Assembly (NCBI RefSeq): GCF_013782625.1
Contig: NZ_CP056199.1
Span: 2,560,588 to 2,624,587 of the forward strand
Direction of reading: 5' to 3'
From: Enterobacter sp. RHBSTW-00994
GTDB lineage: Bacteria > Pseudomonadota > Gammaproteobacteria > Enterobacterales > Enterobacteriaceae
Length of the DNA stretch: 64,000 bases
A program made the position numbers and the translations under genes. This document shows positions 20,382 to 30,615 of this stretch, piece by piece (position 1 is the first letter of the stretch; each line of letters opens with the position of its first letter). Below the pieces are notes generated by a model. It had not been told where the DNA came from and searched no databases. It saw only the letters and a list, made by a program, of their open reading frames with translations.

Positions 20382-20500
20382 TTAGCGCACGCGGTCAATC
20401 GCTTAAGACGATTTGATAATAAGAAAAGGGTTAACTATAACCACTATATCATTTATAGCCTGACTGTATAGTACGGAACAAAAAATAATAACGTAGTAAT

Positions 20501-20527
20501 AAAAAAGGGCCGAAAATTCGGCCCTTT
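20501..20527 (-). terminator. topA terminator
   Basis: Minus-strand hairpin GGGCCGAA / TTCGGCCC followed by six T (plus-strand AAAAAA at 20501-20506), 27 bases after the topA stop codon. Confidence 0.9.
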
Positions 20528-20553
20528 CAGAGGTAAGTTACGGTAAGTGTAGA

Positions 20554-23151
20554 TTATTTCTTGCCTTCAACCCATTTACCGTCGACGAAGAATGCTGACC
20601 AGCCTGTTGCTTTGCCCTCTTTCTCCGCTGCAACATATTGCTGCTTTGTTTTACGGCTAAAGCGTACGACAGTCTTGTTGCCTTCGGGGTCTTGCTGAGG
20701 TGCATCAGCCAGATAACGCAGTTTCTCTGGCATACGATCGCGGAACCGATACAGCTCTTCAACCAAAGGTGCACGCGTTTCGCGCGATTTCGGGAAGGTG
20801 TTCGCTGCCAGGAAAACGCCGGCTGCACCATCACGCAGGACAAAATACGCATCTGATTTTTCACACGGCAACTCAGGCAGCGGAACCGGATCTTCCTTCG
20901 GCGGCGCAACTTCACCGTTACGCAGGATTTTACGCGTATTCTTACACTCGTCGTTGGTGCATGCCATGTACTTTCCGAAACGCCCCATTCTCAGGTGCAT
21001 TTCAGAGCCACACTTTTCGCACTCAACAATCGGGCCATCATAGCCTTTAATGCGGAACTCACCTTCTTCAATCTCATAACCATCACAGGTCGGGTTATTA
21101 CCACAGACGTGCAATTTACGTTTTGGATCGATCAGGTAACTGTCCATCGCCGTACCACATTTCTGGCAACGACGCTTAGCGCGCAGGGCGTTGGTTTCAG
21201 CGTCATCACCTTCCAGGATATTGAGAACTTCGTTCTCAGGCACAAGGTTGATGGTGGTTTTGCAACGCTCTTTAGGCGAGAGCGCATAGCCAGAACACCC
21301 CAGGAAAACACCTGTAGTTGCAGTACGGATCCCCATCTTGCGGCCACAGGTCGGGCAATCAATGCTGGTCAACACCATCTGGTTTGGCAGCATACCGCCC
21401 TCTTCAGGATCTTTCTCAGCTTTATCCAGTTGGCTGGTAAAGTCGCTAAAGAAACTGTCGAGTACCTTTTTCCATTCCGCCTGGTGGCTGGCAACCTGGT
21501 CCAGGCTGTCTTCCATTTGCGCGGTGAAATCGTAGTTCATCAACTCGCGGAAGTTTGCTTCCAGACGGTCGGTAACAATCTCACCCATTTTCTCAGCATA
21601 GAAACGACGGCTTTCGACACGGACGTATCCACGATCCTGAATAGTTGAGATGATGGATGCATAGGTTGACGGACGACCAATCCCACGCTTTTCCAGTTCT
21701 TTGACCAACGACGCTTCACTAAAACGTGCAGGCGGTTTGGTGAAATGCTGCGCTGGAAGCAGTTCAACCAGCGACAGCTGATCGCCTTTATTTACCGCTG
21801 GTAAAGTTCGGTCTTCATCGCCTTTACGCAGTGCAGGCATAACTTTCGTCCAGCCATCAAAGCGCAGAATACGACCACGCGCTTTCAGACGGAAATCACC
21901 TGCCCCAACGGTCAGCGTGGTGGAATCATATTTCGCCGGTGTCATCTGACACGCCACAAACTGACGCCAAATCAACTGATACAGCTTCTGTGCATCGGCT
22001 TCCATGTCTTTGAGCGATTCAGCTAACACCGCAACATCAGAAGGACGAATCGCTTCATGCGCTTCCTGAGAGTTCTCTTTGCTGGCGTACTGGTTGGCGT
22101 TTTCAGGCAAGTACTTTTTACCAAAATTGTCGCCAATGTAATCGCGTACCATGTTGACAGCGTCCTGACTCAGGTTTGTTGAGTCGGTACGCATGTAAGT
22201 GATGTAACCCGCTTCATATAAGCGCTGTGCCATCATCATGGTTTTCTTCACGCCATAGCCCAGACGCGTACTCGCCGCCTGCTGCAATGTTGACGTGATA
22301 AACGGTGCACCCGGTTTGCTGCTGGTCGGCTTATCTTCACGATCCAGTACCTGATAACGTGCTTTTTCCAGCAGCGCCACAGCGGCCATTGTCTGGTCGC
22401 GATTTTCAGGTCGGAATGGTTTATCGTTCTGATGACTGACCTGTAACGGCAGAGCATCACCACCAGGCGTGGTGACATTGGCATCAATTTCCCAAAACTC
22501 TTCCGGCACAAACGCTTTGATCTCGCGTTCGCGTTCAACAACAAGACGCACCGCGACGGACTGGACACGTCCCGCAGAGAGACCACGTGCAATTTTTTTC
22601 CACAGGAGCGGAGAGACCATATAGCCAACGACACGGTCCATAAAGCGGCGTGCCTGCTGTGCATTTACACGGTCGATATTCAGTTCGCCAGGCTTTTCAA
22701 ACGCCTGGCGAATGGCATTCTTGGTAATTTCGTTGAAGACAACACGGCTGTAGCGTTTCTCATCGCCGCCGATCACTTCCCGCAGGTGCCATGCAATGGC
22801 CTCCCCTTCGCGGTCAAGGTCGGTTGCGAGATAGATGTGGTCTGCTTTCTCAGCAAGCTGCTTCAGCTCGTTAACGACTTTCTCTTTGCCGGGCAGCACT
22901 TCGTACTGTGCGTCCCAGTTGTGCCATGGGTTAACACCCATGCGGTTGACAAGCGCGCTACGTTCATCCTTTTTAGGCTTTTTAGCCCCTTTGGTGGAGG
23001 TAGAGTCTGCGCTCTTTTTGCTGGCTGAGCCACTGGTCGGCAAATCGCGGATATGACCAACACTGGATTTAACCACGTAGTCACTACCCAGATACTTATT
23101 GATCGTTTTGGCTTTTGCCGGGGACTCAACGATGACGAGAGCTTTACCCAT
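20554..23151 (-). CDS. topA: DNA topoisomerase I
   Basis: 865 residues from ATG 23151 (SD AGGTGA; matches E. coli [10 protein letters not shown]). Relaxes negative supercoils. Toprim acidic residues ([17 protein letters not shown]), the active-site tyrosine in [14 protein letters not shown] (near residue 319), and three C-terminal four-cysteine zinc ribbons (CPTC...C, CQKC...CDG, CEKC...C) followed by two zinc-less ribbon-like repeats. A GTG two codons upstream is a less likely start. Confidence 0.97.
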   Translation of the reverse strand: MGKALVIVESPAKAKTINKYLGSDYVVKSSVGHIRDLPTSGSASKKSADSTSTKGAKKPKKDERSALVNRMGVNPWHNWDAQYEVLPGKEKVVNELKQLAEKADHIYLATDLDREGEAIAWHLREVIGGDEKRYSRVVFNEITKNAIRQAFEKPGELNIDRVNAQQARRFMDRVVGYMVSPLLWKKIARGLSAGRVQSVAVRLVVEREREIKAFVPEEFWEIDANVTTPGGDALPLQVSHQNDKPFRPENRDQTMAAVALLEKARYQVLDREDKPTSSKPGAPFITSTLQQAASTRLGYGVKKTMMMAQRLYEAGYITYMRTDSTNLSQDAVNMVRDYIGDNFGKKYLPENANQYASKENSQEAHEAIRPSDVAVLAESLKDMEADAQKLYQLIWRQFVACQMTPAKYDSTTLTVGAGDFRLKARGRILRFDGWTKVMPALRKGDEDRTLPAVNKGDQLSLVELLPAQHFTKPPARFSEASLVKELEKRGIGRPSTYASIISTIQDRGYVRVESRRFYAEKMGEIVTDRLEANFRELMNYDFTAQMEDSLDQVASHQAEWKKVLDSFFSDFTSQLDKAEKDPEEGGMLPNQMVLTSIDCPTCGRKMGIRTATTGVFLGCSGYALSPKERCKTTINLVPENEVLNILEGDDAETNALRAKRRCQKCGTAMDSYLIDPKRKLHVCGNNPTCDGYEIEEGEFRIKGYDGPIVECEKCGSEMHLRMGRFGKYMACTNDECKNTRKILRNGEVAPPKEDPVPLPELPCEKSDAYFVLRDGAAGVFLAANTFPKSRETRAPLVEELYRFRDRMPEKLRYLADAPQQDPEGNKTVVRFSRKTKQQYVAAEKEGKATGWSAFFVDGKWVEGKK

Positions 23152-23549
23152 ATTCACCTTTACCTAATTTAATTCTTCCAGGAATACGCCGCACGTTGAT
23201 TTCCCTTCCGCTGACGACGAGCCATTGATATAGCGACTGCGCCAGGGGATATCAACCCCTTGAACTTACCGGACGTCAAAAAGACTCCATCCAGGTAATT
23301 GAGTTATCGGGCTTTTTTTCACATCAAAGTGACTGCGTGACGACTCTCAGGTCGAATGTCAAGCAATTCTATTGCCAGAATGACGAAAGCGCACACTGTA
23401 CCTGATAAAATTCGTTACGCAACTTTATTAGCATGCAAAAGCAAATCACGCCAGCCTCACCCTCAGCACTTACCCCTTTGCATAACAGGGAATATTTGCC
23501 CATAAAGCGCCCCCGGCGTAGACTATTGTCACTGTTTAAGGAGTGGATT
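23152..23549 (+). other. Divergent topA-yciN regulatory region
   Basis: About 400 bases without a gene. In E. coli this region carries several topA promoters sensitive to supercoiling, Fis and heat shock. Here several AT-rich stretches and the yciN SD (AAGGAG, 23538-23543) can be seen; I cannot place the individual promoters securely. Confidence 0.5.
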
Positions 23550-23801
23550 ATGCAGAAAACAACCCAACCTATTGACCGAGCTTCTCTGCTCATTGAAGCG
23601 AACAAGTTGATTCGCAGCCATGAAGATACCCTGGCGGGAATCGAAGCGACTGGCGTTGAGCAACGCAACGGTGTGCTGATTTTCAGCGGCGAATACTATC
23701 TTGACGAACAAGGATTACCCACCCCGAAAAGCACCGCGGTGTTTAACATGTTTAAATACCTGGCGCATACGCTTTCAGAGAAGTATCACCTGGTCGATTA
23801 A
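23550..23801 (+). CDS. yciN: YciN, small conserved protein
   Basis: 83 residues from ATG 23550 (SD AAGGAG). It matches E. coli YciN along its length ([43 protein letters not shown]). Soluble alpha/beta protein of unknown role. It faces sohB tail to tail across a shared terminator. Confidence 0.93.
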   Translation: MQKTTQPIDRASLLIEANKLIRSHEDTLAGIEATGVEQRNGVLIFSGEYYLDEQGLPTPKSTAVFNMFKYLAHTLSEKYHLVD

Positions 23802-23804
23802 TGC

Positions 23805-23834
23805 AAAACGCGAGGCTCAAGCCTCGCGTTTTTG
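23805..23834. terminator. Bidirectional terminator yciN / sohB
   Basis: 10-bp stem AACGCGAGGC / GCCTCGCGTT with TCAA loop, T-run on the plus strand (TTTTTG) and AAAA before the stem giving T on the minus strand. Confidence 0.9.
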
Positions 23835-23835
23835 T

Positions 23836-24882
23836 TTACAACAGTGGTTTCTGACCGCGCTGTAACCAGCGCAGCAACAGTTTATCGGCACTCTCTGCCG
23901 CGCTGTTAGTAAAGCGGTCGAGCATTCTCTTACGTTGCGTAAATCGCACACCGACCAGTTCACGGCCTTCCATCAGGTTCAGCAGCAGATCGTCACTCGT
24001 TCCGACATCATCCACCAGCCCTTTCTCCTGCGCCTGCACCCCGTACCAGTGTTCACCGGTCGCCACGCTCTCAATATCAAGAGCAGGTCGCATGCGCTGA
24101 ACAAAATCTTTAAAGAGGTGGTGCGTTTCGTTAAGGTCTTCGCGGAATTTTTGACGACCTTCATCGGTATTCTCACCCAGCAGCGTCAACGTGCGTTTGT
24201 ACTGCCCTGCAGTATGCAATTCAATATCGATCTCTTTGTTTTTCAGGAATCGATTGAAGTTAGGGATCTGCGCGACCACGCCGATGGAACCAATAATAGA
24301 AAACGGTGCAGCCACAATTTTGTCGGCGACACAGGCCATCATATAACCACCACTCGCCGCCACTTTATCTACGGCAACCGTCAGTGGGACCTGTTTCTCC
24401 CGCAAACGCTGTAATTGCGATGCTGCCAGTCCGTAGCCATGCACAACACCACCAGGGCTTTCGAGACGCAAGACAACCTGATCCTCGGGTTTCACAACAG
24501 CCAGCACGGCAGTCACTTCCTCGCGCAAAGAGGTCACTTCATGCGCATCCATACTGCCTTTAAAATCCAGAACATAGACACGTGGTTTAACATCATCCTG
24601 CGTAGTGTGTAATTTTGCTTTTGCCTTAGCCGCCTTAGCGTCCTGCTTGAGCTTTTTCTTTTGTGCTTTCAGCCATATTTTCTGTTGATGGCTATCGAGC
24701 AACGCCAGGGACATCTCTTCCTGCATCTCCTTATATTGCTCACTTAGGCGGGTAATACGTAACTCACCACGCTGACGCTTACGTTGCGTCAGATTGGCAA
24801 CCAGAACAGCGATCACCGCGATAGCAATGACTATCGTCGCGATTTTGGCCAAAAATAACCCATATTCAGAAAGTAATTCCAC
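23836..24882 (-). CDS. sohB: SohB, inner-membrane-bound serine peptidase
   Basis: 348 residues from GTG 24882, aligned with the E. coli start MELLSEYG and preceded by AAGG at 8 bases; a GTG three codons earlier is in frame too. N-terminal membrane helix (about 6-27), charged Lys/Ala/Gln-rich linker, then an S49 (SppA-like) protease domain with VDKVAASGGYMMAC containing the nucleophilic Ser. Probable signal-peptide or membrane-protein peptidase at the periplasmic side. Confidence 0.94.
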   Translation of the reverse strand: MELLSEYGLFLAKIATIVIAIAVIAVLVANLTQRKRQRGELRITRLSEQYKEMQEEMSLALLDSHQQKIWLKAQKKKLKQDAKAAKAKAKLHTTQDDVKPRVYVLDFKGSMDAHEVTSLREEVTAVLAVVKPEDQVVLRLESPGGVVHGYGLAASQLQRLREKQVPLTVAVDKVAASGGYMMACVADKIVAAPFSIIGSIGVVAQIPNFNRFLKNKEIDIELHTAGQYKRTLTLLGENTDEGRQKFREDLNETHHLFKDFVQRMRPALDIESVATGEHWYGVQAQEKGLVDDVGTSDDLLLNLMEGRELVGVRFTQRKRMLDRFTNSAAESADKLLLRWLQRGQKPLL

Positions 24883-25134
24883 GCGTTCCACCTTGATTTA
24901 ACCACGATTCTTTCACGCCAGTGTACAACAGCGATAGCCAGGCGTCTCATTCGTGACAATACCTGTGCGCACCGCTTTCCGGAATCCCTGATTGTGGTTG
25001 AAATATTTGCAAATTGTTAATTTTGCAGCGAAGCCTCCTGTAGACTGATTGAATTCTCGCGCTATTTCGGGCATAAAGCCGAAAAGTGATAAAAAGCAGG
25101 CGCAATTTATGCGCAGTGTGCCAGAGGAGTCACC

Positions 25135-25896
25135 GTGCACTATCAACCGCAAAAAAATCTACTGCAAAACCGGATCATTCTTGTGACAGGGGCCAGCGAT
25201 GGCATCGGTCGTGAGGCCGCCCTCACATACACACGCTACGGGGCCAGCGTTATCCTGCTTGGTCGTAATGAGCAAAAACTGCGGGATGTGGTGCAAGAAG
25301 TCGAAAATGCAGGCGGCGCGCCCGCATCGTGGTATACGCTCGATTTGTTAACCTGCACGCCGGAATCATGTCAGGAGCTTGCACAGCGTATCGCCGCGCA
25401 TTACCCCCGCCTTGATGGCGCTCTGCATAATGCCGGGCTTCTTGGCGAGGTTCGGCCGATGGATGAACAAGATCCCATAATCTGGCAGCACGTTATGCAG
25501 GTCAACATTAACGGAACATTCTTCCTGACACAGGCATTGCTTCCTTTATTACTTAACTCAGATTCTGGTTCCCTGGTCTTTACCTCATCCAGCGTTGGCC
25601 GCGAAGGGCGCGCGAACTGGGGAGCCTACGCGGTATCCAAATTCGCCACAGAAGGCATGATGCAAGTCCTGGCAGAGGAGTATCAAAGTCGCCATCTTCG
25701 GGTAAATTGCATTAATCCCGGCGGAACACGCACTAAAATGCGTGCCAGTGCATTCCCTGAGGAAGACCCGCAAAAACTCAAAACTCCGGCAGAGATTATG
25801 CCGCTCTATCTTTGGCTAATGGGCGACGACAGCCGCCGTAAAACGGGCATGACATTTGATGCCCAACCAGGTCGTAAACCGGGGATTTCACAATGA
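25135..25896 (+). CDS. yciK: YciK, short-chain dehydrogenase/reductase
   Basis: 253 residues with GTG start (25135), SD GAGGAG. Classical SDR: TGASDGIG cofactor loop near 17-24, NAG at about 101, catalytic SSS and YAVSK (Ser-Tyr-Lys). The substrate is unknown. Stop overlaps the btuR start (ATGA), so the two genes are translated together, as in E. coli. Confidence 0.94.
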   Translation: MHYQPQKNLLQNRIILVTGASDGIGREAALTYTRYGASVILLGRNEQKLRDVVQEVENAGGAPASWYTLDLLTCTPESCQELAQRIAAHYPRLDGALHNAGLLGEVRPMDEQDPIIWQHVMQVNINGTFFLTQALLPLLLNSDSGSLVFTSSSVGREGRANWGAYAVSKFATEGMMQVLAEEYQSRHLRVNCINPGGTRTKMRASAFPEEDPQKLKTPAEIMPLYLWLMGDDSRRKTGMTFDAQPGRKPGISQ

Positions 25897-26483
25897 GTGA
25901 AGAACGTCATCAGCAACGCCAGCAACGTCTGAAGGAACAGGTCGACGCCCGCGTCGCTGCAGCCACGGATGAGCGTGGGATCATCATTGTTTTTACCGGC
26001 AATGGTAAAGGGAAAACAACAGCGGCATTTGGTACAGCCACGCGAGCCGTGGGTCACGGTCAGAAAGTGGGTGTCATCCAGTTCATCAAAGGTGAATGGC
26101 CAAACGGTGAGCGAAACCTGCTGGAACCGCACGGCGTGGAATTTCAGGTGATGGCGACAGGCTTCACCTGGGACACGCAAAACCGTGAAACCGACACCGC
26201 GGCCTGTCTTGCGGTCTGGGAACACGCGAAACGAATGCTGGCTGATCCGGCCTTAAACATGGTCCTGCTGGATGAGATTACCTATATGGTGGCCTATGAC
26301 TACCTGCCGCTAAATGACGTACTGGAGGCATTGCAGCGTCGTCCGGTTCATCAGACGGTAATTGTGACAGGACGGGGCTGCCATCGGGACATTCTGGAGA
26401 TTGCGGATACCGTAAGCGAATTGCGTCCGGTTAAGCACGCGTTTGATGCAGGTATCAAAGCGCAAATTGGTATTGATTACTAA
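25893..26483 (+). CDS. btuR: Cob(I)yrinic acid a,c-diamide adenosyltransferase
   Basis: 196 residues, E. coli BtuR/Salmonella CobA length. Walker A GNGKGKTTAAFG near 37-48 and the DEITYMVAYDYL motif. Adenosylates corrinoids for coenzyme B12 synthesis or salvage. Overlaps yciK by 4 bases; terminator directly after. Confidence 0.96.
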   Translation: MSEERHQQRQQRLKEQVDARVAAATDERGIIIVFTGNGKGKTTAAFGTATRAVGHGQKVGVIQFIKGEWPNGERNLLEPHGVEFQVMATGFTWDTQNRETDTAACLAVWEHAKRMLADPALNMVLLDEITYMVAYDYLPLNDVLEALQRRPVHQTVIVTGRGCHRDILEIADTVSELRPVKHAFDAGIKAQIGIDY

Positions 26484-26515
26484 AAAAACCCGGTCGAAAT
26501 AACCGGGTTTTTCAT
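26484..26515. terminator. Bidirectional terminator btuR / rluB
   Basis: Stem AAAAACCCGGT / ACCGGGTTTTT around a 7-base loop; T-runs on both strands. Lies between the two convergent stop codons. Confidence 0.9.
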
Positions 26516-26516
26516 T

Positions 26517-27392
26517 TTAACCGTTGTTATTACGGCTGCCCGAGCGACGATTAGTGCTCACCTGGCTATGGCGTTTCACTGCGCGGCGGATTTGATTCGC
26601 CTTCATGCGACGGCGGTCTTTCTCAACCGCCACTTTAGAGGCGGTTTCCGGCGTCAGTTCAACCAGTTCACGCAGGTAGTTGGTCTGCTCTAAATCCAGC
26701 TCGGTATAACCGCCTCGCGGCAAACCTTTCGGTAAGAGGATATCGCCATAACGAACGCGGATCAGTCGGCTCACCTGCACGCCCACGGCTTCCCACAAAC
26801 GACGTACTTCGCGGTTGCGTCCTTCGGTCAGCGTGACGTTGTACCACTGGTTAATGCCTTCACCGCCGGTAAATTTGATCGTTTTAAACGCTGCAGGACC
26901 ATCTTCAAGCTGGACACCACGTGACAGGTCACGCAGTTTGTTTTCATCGACCTGGCCGAAGACACGCACAGCATATTCACGTTCAACTTCACGGCTTGGG
27001 TGCATCAAACGGTTTGCCAGTTCGCCATCGGTGGTAAACAGCAGCAGCCCACAAGTATTTACATCCAGACGGCCCACGGCAATCCAGCGAGCACCACGTA
27101 GTTTCGGCAAACGGTCAAACACTGTCGGGCGACCTTCGGGATCATTACGGGTACAGAGTTCACCTTCAGGCTTGTAATACGCCAATACGCGGCAGATCTG
27201 CTCAGCGGATTCTTTAACCGAGATGAGATGTCCATCAATACGGATTTTCAGTCCAGGCAAGATTTCAACGCGATCGCCCAGCGTGGCGATTTTACCGTCC
27301 ACACTCACGCGACCGGCTTCAATAATTGCTTCAATTTCACGGCGTGAACCGTGGCCGGCGCGCGCCAGCACTTTCTGTAATTTCTCGCTCAT
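26517..27392 (-). CDS. rluB: 23S rRNA pseudouridine(2605) synthase
   Basis: 291 residues, E. coli length. N-terminal S4 RNA-binding domain (about 1-60), RsuA-family catalytic domain with Asp110 in [15 protein letters not shown], and a basic C-terminal tail rich in Arg/Asn ([15 protein letters not shown]...[11 protein letters not shown]). Isomerises U2605 of 23S rRNA. Confidence 0.96.
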   Translation of the reverse strand: MSEKLQKVLARAGHGSRREIEAIIEAGRVSVDGKIATLGDRVEILPGLKIRIDGHLISVKESAEQICRVLAYYKPEGELCTRNDPEGRPTVFDRLPKLRGARWIAVGRLDVNTCGLLLFTTDGELANRLMHPSREVEREYAVRVFGQVDENKLRDLSRGVQLEDGPAAFKTIKFTGGEGINQWYNVTLTEGRNREVRRLWEAVGVQVSRLIRVRYGDILLPKGLPRGGYTELDLEQTNYLRELVELTPETASKVAVEKDRRRMKANQIRRAVKRHSQVSTNRRSGSRNNNG

Positions 27393-27641
27393 TGAGCTTC
27401 CTCAGATGTCGCCTTCACAGGCGTCTTATATACTTTCAAAAACAATGAGTTGGAAAAATATTAACGTAACTCACTGCTATATAACTCTTGCATGTTACAT
27501 ACGTGCGGCAAACCATACGCCACACGTTATGAATCGTGGGCGCACATACTACATGAATTTTAGCCTAAATGATTCAACAAGTTTCGCCCGCTCAGTTATT
27601 CACGCGCGCGCCCTGTGCTGAAGACATCTAATCTCTACTGA

Positions 27642-28073
27642 TTATTTTGAAATCAGTCGGTTGCCAGCATCGTCAACGACCTTTTCACCGTCTTCTTTTT
27701 CAAACGCCCCCCGTTGATGATCAGGCAAAATATCGAGGACGACTTCGGAGGGTCTGCATAACATTGTCCCTAATGGTGTCACCACTATAGGACGGTTAAT
27801 CAGAATCGGATGGCTCAACATCGCTTCAATAAGTTCTTCATCACTAAACCGCTCCTCGGCTAAACCAAGCTCGACGTAGGGTTCCACGTTCTGGCGCAAC
27901 AGCGCGCGTGGGCTGATCCCCATGGCGCTGATCAATTTCCTGAGCGTATCCCGATCCGGTGGCGTTTCCAGATAAAGGATCACCGTAGGTTCAACACCGC
28001 TATTGCGAATCAACGCCAACGTATTACGGGAGGTTCCGCAGGCTGGATTGTGGTAAATGGTGATATCAGTCAT
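27642..28073 (-). CDS. arsC: Arsenate reductase (glutaredoxin-coupled)
   Basis: 143 residues from ATG 28073. ArsC of the R773/E. coli class: catalytic Cys12 in HNPACGTSRNTL and the anion-binding Arg60, Arg94 and Arg107 are all present. Reduces arsenate to arsenite with glutathione and glutaredoxin so that ArsB can expel it. The gene starts 13 bases after arsB. Last gene of arsRBC. Confidence 0.97.
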   Translation of the reverse strand: MTDITIYHNPACGTSRNTLALIRNSGVEPTVILYLETPPDRDTLRKLISAMGISPRALLRQNVEPYVELGLAEERFSDEELIEAMLSHPILINRPIVVTPLGTMLCRPSEVVLDILPDHQRGAFEKEDGEKVVDDAGNRLISK

Positions 28074-28086
28074 AACGTTTCTCGTA

Positions 28087-29376
28087 TCAGAGGGAAATCG
28101 ACAGGCGGAGAACCAGCGCGCAGAGGGTAACAAACAACACAGGTATCGTCATAACAACGCCAACCCGGAAATAATAACCCCAACTTATTTTGACGTTTTT
28201 CTGAGCAAGAACATGCAACCAAAGTAATGTGGCAAGGCTACCTATTGGCGTGATTTTGGGGCCCAGATCGCAGCCAATCACATTGGCAAAGATCATGGCT
28301 TCCTTAATTATGCCGGAAGCGGTACTGCCCTCAATTGAGAGCGCACCAATCAGTACGGTAGGCATGTTGTTCATGACAGATGACAGGAATGCTGTCAGAA
28401 AGCCGGTTCCCAGTGCCGCAGTCCAAATCCCTTTACTCGCAAGCTGATTCAGCATGCCAGAAAGGGAGTCGGTCAGTCCTGCATTGCGCAGACCATAAAC
28501 CACCAGGTACATCCCTAACGAGAAAATGACAATCTGCCAGGGCGCGCCACGGAGTACTTTACCTGTGTTAATTGCATGACCGCGTTTCGCCACCAGAAAG
28601 AGAATGAAAGCCCCGGCTGCAGCAATAGCGCTCACCGGGATCCCCATCGGCTCCAGAACAAAAAAGCCCGTCAGCAACAGAAGGAGTACTATCCACCCGG
28701 TCCTGAACGTTGCGCTATCTTTTATGGCGTCTGCCGGTATTTTCAGCCGCGAGCGCTCGTAGACGGCTGGAATGTCACGGCGAAAGAAGAGATGCAGAAC
28801 CGCGAGTGTTGTCGCAATAGCAGCAAGATTGACCGGAACCATCACCGAAGCGTAATCGCTAAACCCCAGTTTGAAAAAGTCAGCAGAAACAATGTTCACA
28901 AGGTTCGAGACGATAAGCGGCAAACTGGCCGTATCAGCAATAAATCCTGCCGCCATGACAAACGCCAGGGTCGTTGCCTGGCTAAAGCCCAACGCCAACA
29001 GCATGGCTATCACAATCGGTGTCAGGATCAGTGCAGCGCCGTCATTGGCGAAAAGCGCGGAAACGGCAGCGCCCAGCAAGATAATGTATGAAAATAAGCG
29101 CCTCCCGCTCCCCCTTCCCCACCGGGCCACATGCAATGCACACCACTCAAAAAAACCTGATTCATCCAACAACAGGCTGATAATGATGACGGCGATAAAA
29201 GCCGCAGTCGCATTCCAGACAATGTGCCAGACAACGGGAATATCGTTGATCTGAATAACCCCTGAGACCAGAGCCAGAACAGCACCCAATGAGGCCGACC
29301 AGCCAATGCTAAGGCCTCGAGGTTGCCAGATGACAAACACGATGGTGAATACAAAAATAGCGCCTGCCAATAACAT
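28087..29376 (-). CDS. arsB: Arsenite efflux permease
   Basis: 429 residues, standard ArsB length, with about 12 membrane helices and the conserved [13 protein letters not shown] and [20 protein letters not shown] segments of ArsB. Moves As(OH)3/antimonite out across the inner membrane, driven by proton motive force; no arsA ATPase is present. SD GGAGA upstream of ATG. Confidence 0.97.
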   Translation of the reverse strand: MLLAGAIFVFTIVFVIWQPRGLSIGWSASLGAVLALVSGVIQINDIPVVWHIVWNATAAFIAVIIISLLLDESGFFEWCALHVARWGRGSGRRLFSYIILLGAAVSALFANDGAALILTPIVIAMLLALGFSQATTLAFVMAAGFIADTASLPLIVSNLVNIVSADFFKLGFSDYASVMVPVNLAAIATTLAVLHLFFRRDIPAVYERSRLKIPADAIKDSATFRTGWIVLLLLLTGFFVLEPMGIPVSAIAAAGAFILFLVAKRGHAINTGKVLRGAPWQIVIFSLGMYLVVYGLRNAGLTDSLSGMLNQLASKGIWTAALGTGFLTAFLSSVMNNMPTVLIGALSIEGSTASGIIKEAMIFANVIGCDLGPKITPIGSLATLLWLHVLAQKNVKISWGYYFRVGVVMTIPVLFVTLCALVLRLSISL

Positions 29377-29429
29377 CCCGGTCTCCTGCCTTACTATTTA
29401 CATTTGATTTAGCGTATATGTTTTGTCAT

Positions 29430-29750
29430 TCAGCAGCAGGTTTCGGCACTGACGTTCTTTAACGATGCGCGTACTTCATTCCGATGACTGCTCCATGCAC
29501 TGTCGATGACAGATGCTGCCCACGCGGGCATATGCGGAGAAAGCCGGTAATAGATCCATTTTCCTTCGCGACGGTCCAGAACCAGCCCAGAGTCACGCAG
29601 TAAAGCAATGTGCCGGGAGATTTTCGGCTGAGATTGACCGGTAATCGCACAGAGTTCGCACACGCAGAGCTCGCCAGCTTCCCGTAAAAGCAGAATAATT
29701 GTCGTGCGCGTTTCATCCGCAAGGAGTTTAAAAAGTTGAACAGGCTGCAT
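29430..29750 (-). CDS. arsR: ArsR, arsenical-responsive repressor
   Basis: 106 residues, a little shorter than E. coli ArsR at the C-terminus. SmtB/ArsR winged helix with the As(III)-binding triad Cys29, Cys31, Cys34 in ELCVCELC and recognition helix QSQPKISRHIALLRDSG. Represses the operon until arsenite binds. The 53-base gap to arsB and same strand indicate arsRBC as one transcript. Confidence 0.96.
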   Translation of the reverse strand: MQPVQLFKLLADETRTTIILLLREAGELCVCELCAITGQSQPKISRHIALLRDSGLVLDRREGKWIYYRLSPHMPAWAASVIDSAWSSHRNEVRASLKNVSAETCC

Positions 29751-29773
29751 ATAAAACAGTTCCAGTGAAAATC

Positions 29774-29801
29774 TTACACATACGTTAATTCATATATGTA
29801 A
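29774..29801 (-). promoter_or_regulatory. Probable ArsR operator
   Basis: Imperfect inverted repeat TTACACATA / TATATGTAA (one mismatch) with 10 bases between the arms, 24 bp before the arsR start. Position and AT-rich dyad fit an ArsR site overlapping the promoter; binding is inferred. Confidence 0.55.
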
Positions 29802-29916
29802 AAAGTAAAAGCAGTAATACCATACCGCCTGTTGCTGACCATGGCACGTATTGTGATTGCGATGACGAAAGGGAAAGCGTCTTACAGACGCAGAGGAAAA
29901 GAGGCAAGTGATAACA

Positions 29917-29957
29917 CGTTGCTTTGCGTTTAGAAATATTGCAAACGCAAAGCAACG
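29917..29957. repeat. Perfect 15-bp inverted repeat between yciO and arsR
   Basis: CGTTGCTTTGCGTTT at 29917-29931 and its exact complement at 29943-29957, loop of 11 bases. No T-run follows on either side. Could be the yciO 3' hairpin or mark the edge of the inserted ars operon. Confidence 0.7.
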
Positions 29958-29994
29958 CAGTCGGTTAAATCGAGTTTATCTTCCCCGGCAGGTG

Positions 29995-30615
29995 TTACAG
30001 GAAGGGTTTAACATCGCCCACGCCCTCACGAATGACTTCAGGCGCATCTTCTGTCAGATCGACCACGGTTGTTGGTTGCTGACCGAGATACCCCCCGTGA
30101 ATAATCAAATCCACCAGCTTCTCCAGACGATCTTTAATTTCCTCAGGATCGGACTCAGTAAACTCACTGCCCGGCAGCATCAGCGAGGTCGAGAGCATCG
30201 GTTCGCCAAGTGTTTCGAGCAGTGCCTGGGCAATCGGGTTTGATGGCACACGCATACCAATCGTTTTGCGCTTTTCCTGTAACAGACGGCGCGGCACTTC
30301 TTTCGTCCCTTTCAGGATGAAAGTGTAATTGCCAGGCGTGTTGTTTTTGATCAAGCGAAACGCCACGTTATCAACATAGGCATATGTGGAGAGCTCCGAA
30401 AGATCGCGACACATCAGCGTAAAGTTATGCCCATCCGGCAGTTGTCGAATGCGGCAGATACGCTCCATTGCGCCTTTATCTTCGATTTTGCAGCCCAGCG
30501 CATAACCAGAATCGGTCGGGTAGACGATAACGCCACCTTTACGGACAATCTCAACGGCCTGATTAATCAAACGCGGTTGCGGGTTATCCGGATGAATATA
30601 GAAAAACTGACTCAT
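29995..30615 (-). CDS. yciO: YciO, Sua5/YrdC-fold protein
   Basis: 206 residues, E. coli length. YrdC-like dsRNA-binding/ATP-binding fold: AVEIVRKGGVIVYPTDSGYALGC and KNNTPGNYTFILKGTKEVPRRL. Related to threonylcarbamoyl-adenylate synthase TsaC but usually regarded as a paralogue with weak or different activity. ATG overlaps the end of rnm by 4 bases. Confidence 0.94.
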   Translation of the reverse strand: MSQFFYIHPDNPQPRLINQAVEIVRKGGVIVYPTDSGYALGCKIEDKGAMERICRIRQLPDGHNFTLMCRDLSELSTYAYVDNVAFRLIKNNTPGNYTFILKGTKEVPRRLLQEKRKTIGMRVPSNPIAQALLETLGEPMLSTSLMLPGSEFTESDPEEIKDRLEKLVDLIIHGGYLGQQPTTVVDLTEDAPEVIREGVGDVKPFL

